Shown piece after piece: positions 1 through 8,157 of a stretch of 64,000 nt of DNA (the first letter of the stretch is position 1; each line of letters begins with the position of its first letter). Origin of the DNA: Lewinellaceae bacterium. GTDB taxonomy: Bacteria > Bacteroidota > Bacteroidia > Chitinophagales > Saprospiraceae. The translations under genes and the position numbers were made by a program. The DNA is taken from assembly GCA_020636215.1 (NCBI GenBank), contig JACJYG010000004.1:744001-808000 (forward strand), given 5' to 3'. The notes under the pieces were generated by a model. That model had not been told where the DNA came from and made no database searches. It worked only from the letters and a program-made list of their open reading frames with translations.

Positions 1-556
1 GGTTAAAATCGGCCACCCCCACCTGTTCCCCGCTCATGGCCACGCCTTTCTGAGCAGCCTGCAGCTGATTGCGGGCGTTGTCGAGTTGTACTTCGGCGTT
101 TTGCAATTGCTCCAGGGTAGCGACGCTGTCACGATACAGGCCCTTGGCATTTTTAAAATCGCGTTCGGCCAGCTTCAGGGCCAGTTTGGCGTTTTCCACG
201 TTGATCTCGGCCTGCTGCTGCCCGAGGCGGGCCTGCTGGGTTTGAGCGCTGATCTCGGCCAGGTCGAGCTCGGCCAACAATTGCCCCTGCCGGACAGATT
301 GCCCTTCGGCGACGTAGATCTGTTTGATAACGCCCCCGGTCTTGAAGCTCAGCTTGGCCTCCTCTTCAAGGGAAAGCTTACCGGTAGCGAAGACCGTTTC
401 CCGGTAGTTGGCCGGAACAACGGCCGCTGTTTCTACAATGCGAACGGGCAGTTCTCCCTTGTTTTCGTCGTTGTTGGTTCCTCCCTGTTGGTTGCAGGCA
501 GCCAGCAAAGTGGCAAAGGCAATTACGAGGGGAAGTAGCTTGCGATGGAAGGTCAT
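1..556 (-). CDS. RND efflux periplasmic adaptor (MFP/HlyD family), C-terminus cut by window edge
   Basis: Membrane-fusion lipoprotein that would bridge an inner-membrane RND pump to an outer-membrane TolC channel. The reading frame starts at the ATG whose complement is at 554-556. It has a lipoprotein signal with lipobox LAAC (Cys about residue 21), then the usual biotinyl-lipoyl half motif (VRQGQLLAELD) and an Ala/Gln/Glu-rich helical hairpin (QTQQARLGQQQAEINVENAK). The frame stays open to base 1, so the second lipoyl half and beta-barrel domains lie outside the window. It follows the TolC gene on the same strand with a 32-bp gap, the normal TolC-MFP-RND order; the pump gene is expected beyond the left edge. 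Substrate cannot be told. Confidence 0.9.
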   Translation of the reverse strand, partial: MTFHRKLLPLVIAFATLLAACNQQGGTNNDENKGELPVRIVETAAVVPANYRETVFATGKLSLEEEAKLSFKTGGVIKQIYVAEGQSVRQGQLLAELDLAEISAQTQQARLGQQQAEINVENAKLALKLAERDFKNAKGLYRDSVATLEQLQNAEVQLDNARNQLQAAQKGVAMSGEQVGVADFN

Positions 557-588
557 GATCGTTAATCCTTTATGGTGATGGAAGAATA

Positions 589-1977
589 TTATTCAAATCG
601 ATAGCTTGCCGTCGCCCTTTCAAAATCGGCCAGCTTGGCCTGATAGTCGAAGCGGGCGATAGAGCGTTTTTGCTCGGCATTGGTAAATTTGGTGCGGGCG
701 TTGGTATATTCTACAAGGTTGGCCTGCCCCTGGGCGAATTTTTTCTCAACCAGCCGGAAGGCCTGCCGGGCGGCCTCCACTTCGGCCTGGGCCTGAACGA
801 TGCGTTTCTGAGTAGCTTCCAGGCAGTAGAAAGCGTTCACGGCCTGAAGCCCTACCTGTTGCCGCACTTCCGCCTTCTGGTTTTCCAATTCCAGTTTACC
901 GATCTTGGCTTGCTGGACTTTTGCTTTGGTAGTGGGGTCAAAGAGGTCCCAACTCAAGACTATGGAACCCAGAAAGAAATCAGAATCTTCCGTGAGGGCA
1001 TAATTAGTGCCCTGAATGCCGTAGTCGGCCTGCAGATTGACCTGAGGCAGGAAATTGCCTTTGTCCAGTTGCACCTGATTGTCGCGGGCAGAGAGGTAGT
1101 AGTTGAGCTGCTGGAATTCCTCCCGGCCCTGGAAGGCCAAACGGCGGGCTTCTTCTACGGTTAGAGCGATTTGGGGCAACTCCTTTTCCGCCGGCAACTC
1201 GATATCGGCCTGATAGTCCCGATTGAGCAGAAAATTGAAGTACGCCTGGGCCACTTTTTCGTTCTTTTCCGCCTCGGCCAGCTGTTGTTGCACTTCTTCC
1301 ACTTCGGCCTGAGCGCCGTATACCAGGTCGAGGGTTACCTTGTTGTTGCGGTAGAGGCTCTCCGTGGTGCGCAGGTTTTCCTGCACCAGCTGAAGGGCAT
1401 TTTCCAGTATCTCCACCCCCTGGGAAGCCTGGGCGTAATTGAAGTAGGCCACTTTGACTTCCTGCACCAACTCGCGCTTGTAAATATCAACCGATATTTT
1501 TTCTGCTTCCGAGAGGTTCTGACGGATGCGGTGGTTGTAGAGGATGGAATTATTAAAAACCGGCATCTGGACGCGTACGACGGTTTCCTGTTCCGTTTCC
1601 CGCAGGAAATTTTCTTCCACATTACCGATCATTGGATATTCAGGAATGGTAGGATAATCGGGATAAGCCTGTTGGGCCAGGCTGTTGAGTTGATTGAGGT
1701 TCTGGTAGATGGGGTTTACCAGGTCGCCAACAGGTATGGTAAAAGACCTGCCGCCTCTGGCTACGGAATAACGCGCCTGTACCGATAAACGGGGGAAGAA
1801 CAACCCCTTGGCCTCCTGCAGGGCGGCCAGGCTTTTTTCGTAGGACAATTGCTTTTGCTGGAGAGCGATATTACTTTCCAGGGCAGTGTTGAGGTACTGT
1901 TGGAGCGGAGCTTCCTGGGCCCAGGCGGCCTGGCTGGCCAGCAAAAATATCCACAGTGCCGGGTTGGTGATTTTCAT
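589..1977 (-). CDS. TolC family outer-membrane efflux protein
   Basis: Outer-membrane channel of an RND export system, 462 aa. The ATG at 1975-1977 begins a clear signal peptide (MKITNPALWIFLLASQAAWAQ); a longer upstream extension has no signal character and was not used. Two OEP-type halves rich in Gln/Ala/Glu coiled coils can be seen, including AEVEEVQQQLAEAEKNEK and QAEVEAARQAFRLVEKKF, as in TolC alpha-helical barrels. Followed on the same strand by the adaptor gene, so the two are almost certainly cotranscribed. The 180-bp gap upstream separates it from the nuclease-like gene. Confidence 0.92.
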   Translation of the reverse strand: MKITNPALWIFLLASQAAWAQEAPLQQYLNTALESNIALQQKQLSYEKSLAALQEAKGLFFPRLSVQARYSVARGGRSFTIPVGDLVNPIYQNLNQLNSLAQQAYPDYPTIPEYPMIGNVEENFLRETEQETVVRVQMPVFNNSILYNHRIRQNLSEAEKISVDIYKRELVQEVKVAYFNYAQASQGVEILENALQLVQENLRTTESLYRNNKVTLDLVYGAQAEVEEVQQQLAEAEKNEKVAQAYFNFLLNRDYQADIELPAEKELPQIALTVEEARRLAFQGREEFQQLNYYLSARDNQVQLDKGNFLPQVNLQADYGIQGTNYALTEDSDFFLGSIVLSWDLFDPTTKAKVQQAKIGKLELENQKAEVRQQVGLQAVNAFYCLEATQKRIVQAQAEVEAARQAFRLVEKKFAQGQANLVEYTNARTKFTNAEQKRSIARFDYQAKLADFERATASYRFE

Positions 1978-2157
1978 ATCGGTGTTCTTTTTTACACAAA
2001 TATCCATTATTGCCGCCCTGTTGTCCACTCTATTCGGCTGAATCGTAATATGCGGGGGATGAATCGTAGATAGGAAGTCGTGGATTATCATTGAGAAGAG
2101 CGATCTGCCCAACCGAAACCTTCTAACCCCTACATTAGCCCGACCGAAGAAGAGGCC

Positions 2158-2739
2158 TCATTCCGGGCGGACAGCGATCTCATCCTGGAGCGGTTGGTGG
2201 TTATTATGAGCAACAAAAATGGCCTCTACCCGGCCAACCAATTGGCGACGGAGTGCAGTTTCTACAGATTGAGCCAGTCGGAGCTGGGGGGCTTCCGTTT
2301 CTAACCAAAGCATAAAAGAGATGTTTTCCGAAGCCTGAATGAGGTGGCAGGCATGGGCCCAGAACCGCCAGTCCTGCCCATTTGGCGCCAGGCGCAACAG
2401 CAATGGCCTCAGGAGCCGGAATATCCATTTTCGGTGGTAGTACTGCCCGATGATACTGATACCCCGAAGCGTATCGACAACTTTTTGGCCCATTTCCAAG
2501 GCAAATACTTCGGGCTGCGCCATAATGGCATCAACAGGGTTTTCATGCTGCCAGGCCTGGCGGCGGCGGTAGTTTTTAACCTCACAAAGCAGCAAGCGCT
2601 GGCCATCGGTGGCGATGAAATCGACACCTTTCAGCCCAGCACCCGCCAAGCCCTGAAAGAAGCGGTGAGCGTCATATTTTTTGACGGCCCACTTCGGGCT
2701 GAAATGAAAATGCAAGTTACTTTCTACGTACTCCGTCAT
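2158..2739 (-). CDS. Hypothetical protein with PD-(D/E)XK nuclease-like motif
   Basis: 193 aa cytoplasmic protein with no signal peptide. Residues 36-57 read like the core of the PD-(D/E)XK fold: an Asp (D40 in GVDF), a hydrophobic strand, then E53-x-K55 in CEVKNY, matching the D...ExK spacing of restriction-like nucleases and of NERD/Holliday-type nucleases. The N-terminal segment (WAVKKYDAHRFFQG) could be the helix before the first strand. The rest is helical with many Arg, Trp and Leu and is not recognised. No methylase or defence gene is adjacent, so it is not obviously part of a restriction system. Nuclease assignment is inference from the motif only. Confidence 0.6.
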   Translation of the reverse strand: MTEYVESNLHFHFSPKWAVKKYDAHRFFQGLAGAGLKGVDFIATDGQRLLLCEVKNYRRRQAWQHENPVDAIMAQPEVFALEMGQKVVDTLRGISIIGQYYHRKWIFRLLRPLLLRLAPNGQDWRFWAHACHLIQASENISFMLWLETEAPQLRLAQSVETALRRQLVGRVEAIFVAHNNHQPLQDEIAVRPE

Positions 2740-2949
2740 GATGGTTAGTCATGATTATCTTAGAAGCTGTTTGAATTTAGTCCTTCAGTTTTATTATGCC
2801 TCTTTTTCCGCCGGACTGGCGGGATGAGCATCCAAACCTCTTTAAAGATACATTTTTGCCGCCGCCACAACACTGGCTACCAGTTTTTCACTGAAGCAAT
2901 CCCATATTTCTTACCTTTAAAAAAGATATTCCAAACAAAAGCTAGCCCA

Positions 2950-5739
2950 ATGAAGCAATTATTTACCACCCTACTGTTAAGCCTACTCTTTTTCGGAACT
3001 ACTGCTCAGGTTTCTCCGCTTCCCAATTATCCAACGGCACGGGAAGCAGATAAAATGCAGGAGTGGCTACTCAAGCCGCGGCCCACCAACACCAGGGTTG
3101 TACCGATGCCACCACCTGCCCCCATCCGCACTATGGCGGAATGGGAAGAAGTACAGGCCGTGATCATTACCTGGGCGGGCGAGTACGCCATTTTACGGGA
3201 GATCGTGCGCGCCGCCGTCACCGAATGCAGGGTGATCATCATTGCCAGTAACCCTGCCTCCGTGGCGGCAAACCTCACCAATAATAATATCCCATTGGAT
3301 AATGTGGACATCATTCAGGCGCCATTTGACTCCATCTGGGTGCGGGACTATGGGCCATGGGCTGTCTATCACAACGATGTAGACAGCCTGATGATCGTCG
3401 ACTGGATTTACAACCGGCCCTCCCGCCAAAATGACGACCAGATCCCCGGCGTCATCGCTCAACATCTGGGGCTGCCCATCTATGAAGCGTCCCAGGCGCC
3501 ATACGATTGGGTGCATACTGGCGGTAATAACCTCCGGGATGGCCTGGGCACCAATTTTTCTTCCGAACTGGTGCTAAATGAAAACCCCGGCAAAACCGAA
3601 GCCCAGATCGACGAGATCGCCCAACTATATCTGGGCGCCAACCGCTATATCAAATTCCCGGTATTGCCCTTCGACCTCATTCACCATATAGATATGCATA
3701 TGGTGTTTATTGATGAAGAGACCATTATTGTCGGGCAGTATCCGCAAGGAGTAGCCGATGGGCCTCAGATCGAAGCGAATATGGAATACCTCGTCAATGA
3801 AGTGCCCACCGCGTTTGGCAACACCTACAAACTCATCCGCGTGCCGATGCCGCCGGATGGCAACGGCAACTATCCCAATACCGGCGGGGATTATCGCACC
3901 TACGCCAACGCCATTTTTATTAACAAAACCATCCTGGTGCCGGTGTATGAAGAGCAATACGACAGCACCGCCCTGCGCATCTTCCAGGAATCCCTTCCCG
4001 GCTATAAAGTAGTAGGCATCAATTGCAATAGCATTATCCCCGCATACGGCGCCCTGCATTGCATCACCAAGCTGATCGGGGTGAATGACCCTCTGTTAAT
4101 TGCCCATCCGCGCCTGCGTGATACGGATGATGCGGAGCATGAGTATTCAACTTCAGCGATCATCAAGCACCGAAGCGGCATTGCGGAGGCTACTCTTTAC
4201 TATCGTGTAGCGCCCAATTCCGATTACACGGCCGTTCCCATGCTTTTGGCCGACACGGCCGCAGCTTCCTGGACGGCCGCCATTCCTGCTCAGCCGGAAG
4301 GCAGCAGGATACAGTATTACCTCCACGCCACCGCCCAATCCGGAAAGCAACAGGTACGGCCGATGGTTGCTCCGGAAGGCTATTTCGAATTCCGGGTCCG
4401 GACCCTGGCTTCCAACTTTACGGTTTCCACCAATACCCTCTGCCCCGGCGGCGCAGTTCAATTCCAGGACCAATCTGCGGGAGTCGTAACCACCTGGTCG
4501 TGGGCCTTCCCCGGCGGGGAACCGTCGACTTCTTCTGAACAAAACCCGATGATCACTTACCCTCAGGCAGGCCAGTACAGCGCCACGCTGATCGTGAGCA
4601 ACGGCCAGGCTTCTGACACCATTACGCTCAACGATATCGTAACGGTAGAAAGCGGCATCGCTCCCTACTACGAAGCCTTCGAATCGCCGCTGGCCGGCGA
4701 TGGCTGGGCCGTTGTCAATCCGCAGGCCGATGCAGCGGAGTGGACAGTCAGCACTACGGGCCTTTGTTATGACAACGCCCTGGTGATGAATAATTTTGAC
4801 AACGATACCCGCAACAGCAGCGATTTCCTTCGCGCCCGCTTCGACCTCAGCGGCCTGTCCAACCCTACGCTGCAATTTGACCTGGCCTATGCGCCCTATA
4901 ATCTGCAGTTTTTCGAGGGCTTGCGGGTTAATGTCATCAATTGTGATGGCGTTAAAACCACTCTTTTTGAAAAATTCAGCACCAGCCTGGCCACTGCGCC
5001 GCCCTCAACCAACGCCTTTGTGCCGGCCGACTGCAGCCAATGGCGCACCGAAACGGTTTCCCTAGCAGCTTTTGCCGGCCAGATCCTCACCATCGAATTT
5101 GAAAACATAGGCGGCTACGGCAACCTGCTCTACCTCGACAACGTGGACATCAGTGCGCCGGAACTGGCCAATGAAGCGCCTACCGTTGCTATCACGGATC
5201 CACTAGATGGCACAATGTTCCTGGATGAACTGCCGCAACTGGATATACAGGTGAACACAACCGATACAGATGGTGTCGTACGGGCAGTTACCTTATTCAT
5301 CAATACCGACTCTATTGCCACGGACGATACACCGCCCTTCGCTTTCAGCTACGGCCTGCCGGTTTACGGGGTTTACAACCTGCAGGCCCGCGCCACCGAT
5401 AACGATGGGGCTTCGGCCTTTTCCCTACCGGTGGCCGTAACGGCCGAACCGTCCAGCCGCCTGAGCGTACTACCTGGTTCCGGCGGGCTGGCTTTCGAAG
5501 CCTTCCCCAACCCGGCCCGCGGCCGCCTGAACCTTCGCTTTAGCAGCCCGCAGGCTACCGAAGTCAAGCTACGACTGGCCAATGTTTTGGGACAGGAAGT
5601 CTTGTCGCGCCAGGAACGCCTCCCTGCCGGTGACAGCCAGTTCAGCCTGCCGCTGGGAGAACTGCCCACCGGGGTGTATCAGCTGGTGGTGTTCCAGGGC
5701 AATGCGCGCGCCAGTAGTAAAATTACGGTGATAAAATAA
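2950..5739 (+). CDS. Secreted agmatine deiminase / peptidylarginine deiminase family protein with PKD domain and T9SS sorting tail
   Basis: 929 aa. The start at 2950 gives a good signal peptide (MKQLFTTLLLSLLFFGTTAQ); a 42-residue upstream extension has none. Residues about 60-385 are a guanidino-group deiminase of the agmatine-deiminase/PPAD (PAD_porph) family. Putative catalytic residues are D133 (WVRDYGPW), H246 and D248 (HHIDMH) and C371 (ALHCIT), the same Asp/His-Asp/Cys set as in Porphyromonas PPAD. Next come an Ig-like region, a PKD domain (VTTWSWAFPGGEPST, near 450-530), a jelly-roll-like region, another Ig-like domain and a C-terminal T9SS type A sorting domain (FPNPARGRLNLRF to KITVIK). 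It should be exported and surface-attached or released. Whether it acts on agmatine or peptidyl-arginine cannot be decided by eye. Confidence 0.9.
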   Translation: MKQLFTTLLLSLLFFGTTAQVSPLPNYPTAREADKMQEWLLKPRPTNTRVVPMPPPAPIRTMAEWEEVQAVIITWAGEYAILREIVRAAVTECRVIIIASNPASVAANLTNNNIPLDNVDIIQAPFDSIWVRDYGPWAVYHNDVDSLMIVDWIYNRPSRQNDDQIPGVIAQHLGLPIYEASQAPYDWVHTGGNNLRDGLGTNFSSELVLNENPGKTEAQIDEIAQLYLGANRYIKFPVLPFDLIHHIDMHMVFIDEETIIVGQYPQGVADGPQIEANMEYLVNEVPTAFGNTYKLIRVPMPPDGNGNYPNTGGDYRTYANAIFINKTILVPVYEEQYDSTALRIFQESLPGYKVVGINCNSIIPAYGALHCITKLIGVNDPLLIAHPRLRDTDDAEHEYSTSAIIKHRSGIAEATLYYRVAPNSDYTAVPMLLADTAAASWTAAIPAQPEGSRIQYYLHATAQSGKQQVRPMVAPEGYFEFRVRTLASNFTVSTNTLCPGGAVQFQDQSAGVVTTWSWAFPGGEPSTSSEQNPMITYPQAGQYSATLIVSNGQASDTITLNDIVTVESGIAPYYEAFESPLAGDGWAVVNPQADAAEWTVSTTGLCYDNALVMNNFDNDTRNSSDFLRARFDLSGLSNPTLQFDLAYAPYNLQFFEGLRVNVINCDGVKTTLFEKFSTSLATAPPSTNAFVPADCSQWRTETVSLAAFAGQILTIEFENIGGYGNLLYLDNVDISAPELANEAPTVAITDPLDGTMFLDELPQLDIQVNTTDTDGVVRAVTLFINTDSIATDDTPPFAFSYGLPVYGVYNLQARATDNDGASAFSLPVAVTAEPSSRLSVLPGSGGLAFEAFPNPARGRLNLRFSSPQATEVKLRLANVLGQEVLSRQERLPAGDSQFSLPLGELPTGVYQLVVFQGNARASSKITVIK

Positions 5740-5749
5740 ATGGAACTTC

Positions 5750-5786
5750 AGCGGCCGGCTTGCCTTAAACGGCTCAGCCGGCCGCT
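5750..5786 (+). terminator. GC-rich hairpin after the deiminase gene
   Basis: Perfect 11-bp inverted repeat AGCGGCCGGCT / AGCCGGCCGCT begins 11 bp past the stop codon, with a 15-nt loop. No clear T-run follows, so it may be an RNA-stabilising hairpin or a weak terminator. Confidence 0.5.
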
Positions 5787-5998
5787 AACCCTTTCCCCAT
5801 CCTATGCCGGAAGCTGGATGGGCCATACAACCAGCTTCGTTGAACCTGTCTCTCCATAACTGAACTTATCCCCCGCCAACATTTGTTAATACATTGGGAG
5901 AAATTTTATACTTCTTAGGCTAAAGGGAAAATATTTTCGTTACTAAGGCACATTTTGAAGTCAATAATGCAAAACCAACAAATTTAAACTGAACCATT

Positions 5999-6910
5999 AT
6001 GAAAGACAGACAAGGCTTAATCATCCTGGCAGTCATCCTAGGTATTCTCCTGGTCGGCGCCGGTATCTGGGGCATTACCCAAAACCGGGCCAAGAATAAA
6101 CTCGCGGCTGAAAACACTGAACTAAGCGGCTCGCTGGAAGACCTGGAAGCACTCCGGGCAGACCTGGTCCGGGAAGTGGACAGCCTGCAACAGGAGTATA
6201 CCGTTCTGGCAGAACAGAATACCGAATTACAGGGCTCGCTGACCGAAGCCCAAGACAAGATCGCTGCAACGGAAACCGCGCTGCGCAATGCCAAAGCACG
6301 CAGTTCTTCTGAGATCAACAGTCTCCGCGCAGAGATACAGCAGTTGATGGCGCTCAAAGAGAGCCTTCAAACCAATATCGCCGCCGTTCAGGCCGAAAAC
6401 GACTCTCTGCGGGCCGTGACTGGCATCCTGGAATCTGACCTTAGCGCCGCCCGCGATGAGAACCAGGCGCTGGCCAACCTCAACCAGTCCATCCAGACTG
6501 AAGTAGAACGCCTGACACTGGCCAACTTCAAGGCCCAGGCATTCCAGGTCGAATTGGAAAGAGGCAACGAGAAAGCTACGGCCAAAGCACGCCGCGCCCG
6601 TACGATCCGCGTCAGCTTTGACCTGACCGATGTGCCGGCGAAATACCAAGGGCTGCGCACCCTTTACCTGACTATTTCGGACGAGCAGGGGACGCCGATC
6701 AAGGCCACCAACCCCATCAAGGCCCAAACGGTAGTCAACAACCAGACGATGGACATCATCGCGGTGAAAGCCAAAGACATGGACATCACCGCCAACCAGC
6801 GCCTGTCCTTCGTTTATGACCTGGAAGACAAACTCAATCCGGGTTATTACCGCGTGGCTGTATTCACCGATATCGGAATGCTGGGCGCTTCCAGCGTTCG
6901 CCTGCAATAG
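5999..6910 (+). CDS. Membrane-anchored coiled-coil protein, function unknown
   Basis: 303 aa. One N-terminal membrane helix (LIILAVILGILLVGAGIWGI, residues about 7-26) with a short cytoplasmic head is followed by a long coiled coil (residues about 30-190) with heptads such as LRADLVREVDSLQQEY and LRAEIQQLMALKESLQ. The last 110 residues (from RTIRVSFDLTDV) look like a small beta-sandwich. The layout suggests a periplasmic stalk that carries a globular head. The next gene encodes an OmpA-domain lipoprotein that also has a coiled-coil stalk, so the two may act together on the cell wall. No named family recognised. Confidence 0.75.
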   Translation: MKDRQGLIILAVILGILLVGAGIWGITQNRAKNKLAAENTELSGSLEDLEALRADLVREVDSLQQEYTVLAEQNTELQGSLTEAQDKIAATETALRNAKARSSSEINSLRAEIQQLMALKESLQTNIAAVQAENDSLRAVTGILESDLSAARDENQALANLNQSIQTEVERLTLANFKAQAFQVELERGNEKATAKARRARTIRVSFDLTDVPAKYQGLRTLYLTISDEQGTPIKATNPIKAQTVVNNQTMDIIAVKAKDMDITANQRLSFVYDLEDKLNPGYYRVAVFTDIGMLGASSVRLQ

Positions 6911-6913
6911 GAG

Positions 6914-6961
6914 TTTGACCTTTCACTGTTGGCGTTGTACCTTTGCAGAACGCCAACAGTG
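6914..6961 (+). promoter_or_regulatory. Bacteroidota-type promoter with an 11-bp inverted repeat around the -7 box
   Basis: TTTG at 6914-6917, a 20-bp spacer and TACCTTTG at 6938-6945 match the Bacteroidota housekeeping promoter, 38 bp before the OmpA-lipoprotein start at 6983. The -7 box lies between perfect inverted repeats CACTGTTGGCG (6924-6934) and CGCCAACAGTG (6951-6961). This could be an operator or, less likely, a hairpin ending the upstream gene. Confidence 0.6.
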
Positions 6962-6982
6962 AAAGGCAAACAAACAAATCCT

Positions 6983-7867
6983 ATGAAGCATTCAACTACA
7001 CTCTTTTTTTTGCTCCTTTTCTCCTTCCTGCTGCTCCTTTCCTCCTGCGTCAGCAAAAAGAAACACCTGGAAATCCTGGCTGCCTACGACAGCCAGTTAG
7101 GATTACTCACCGAGCGCCTCGACTCCTCTGCCTATGTGATCCGGCAACTGGAGCTTGAAGTGGCGGAGCGCAAAGGCGAAAACAACGCGCTGCTCGTCAC
7201 ACAGGATAAAATGCAGGACCGCATCATCGCCCTGGATGATGAGATCGAACGGCTGCAATCGGAATCCGCCTCGAAAGTTGAAAACATGGATTCGCGCCTG
7301 CAACAGCGGGACGCCATTATCTCTACCAAACAGGGGAAAATCGACGCGCTGCTCGCCACACTCGAGCAACGCAACGCCGCCATGAATCAATTGTTGTTAA
7401 GCCTTCAGGACACGCTGCGACAGCTGGATTCCACTGTTTACGACCTGGAAACCACCAATGGCCAACTTTCGCTCTCTTTCCAAGCTGACTTCCTTTTTTA
7501 CAGTGGCAGCACCAACAAGACCCATACTGCCGGCCGGCTGGCCCTGGATAATGTCAGCCACGCACTGAGCCTCTACCCCACCCTCGAGGTACTGGTTATC
7601 GGCCATACTGACAACAGCCCGTTGCGCCGCAGTAGCATCAACGACAAATGGGAGTTCAGCGCGCTGCGGGCGGCCACTGTGGTACAGCTCCTGACCCAAA
7701 AGAACGAGCTGAGCCCCAACCGGGTTACCGCTGCCGGCAAAAGTGAATTCGCACCCCGCGCCTCCAATTCCACTCCCGATGGCCGCGCCCGCAACGAACG
7801 CATCGAGATCCGTGTCTTCCCCAGTCAGGAACGGCTGATCCGGGACCTGAAAAGGGCCTTGGAGTAG
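6983..7867 (+). CDS. OmpA-domain lipoprotein with coiled-coil stalk
   Basis: 294 aa. The ATG at 6983 gives a lipoprotein signal with lipobox LLSSC. A coiled coil follows (residues about 20-165, with LERLDSSAYVIRQLELEV-type heptads), then an OmpA/MotB-type peptidoglycan-binding domain: VLVIGHTDN, SALRAATVVQLL and RNERIEIRVFP. In OmpA-like domains the Asp and Arg in HTDN and NERIEI contact meso-DAP of peptidoglycan, so the protein probably tethers the outer membrane to the wall. It has its own promoter and lies just after the coiled-coil membrane protein. Confidence 0.88.
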   Translation: MKHSTTLFFLLLFSFLLLLSSCVSKKKHLEILAAYDSQLGLLTERLDSSAYVIRQLELEVAERKGENNALLVTQDKMQDRIIALDDEIERLQSESASKVENMDSRLQQRDAIISTKQGKIDALLATLEQRNAAMNQLLLSLQDTLRQLDSTVYDLETTNGQLSLSFQADFLFYSGSTNKTHTAGRLALDNVSHALSLYPTLEVLVIGHTDNSPLRRSSINDKWEFSALRAATVVQLLTQKNELSPNRVTAAGKSEFAPRASNSTPDGRARNERIEIRVFPSQERLIRDLKRALE

Positions 7868-7910
7868 CGGAATGGTGGGAATGGCTGAATGGTTTAGATC
7901 CGACCGTGCG

Positions 7911-8053
7911 ACCCACCAGGCCCACCAGGCCCACCAGACATACCAGACATACCAGACCCACCAGACAGACAAACCAGACATACCAGACCCGTCCGTCTAG
8001 CCAGCCGGATAAATCTCTGCGAGCCGGGCAAGCATACCAGACCCACCAGGCCA
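7911..8053. repeat. 9-bp minisatellite (CCACCAGRC / CCAGACATA type)
   Basis: About nine units of a 9-bp repeat, variants CCACCAGGC, CCAGACATA and CCAGACCCA, run from 7911 to 7990 and resume at 8033-8053. The same unit builds the array at 53924-54066. A copy of the dispersed motif CTCTGCGAGCCGGGCAAGC lies at 8015-8033. All three forward frames stay partly open because the period is a multiple of three; no coding role is supported. Confidence 0.9.
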
Positions 8054-8157
8054 ACTTTAGCTTTTCGTTAACGCCGGCAAGCCTCTATTGCTGACTTTTA
8101 TCATTGCAAAAGGCTGATAATAAGCTTAAAAAGAAGAGAATTGAAAGACCTTTTGCT

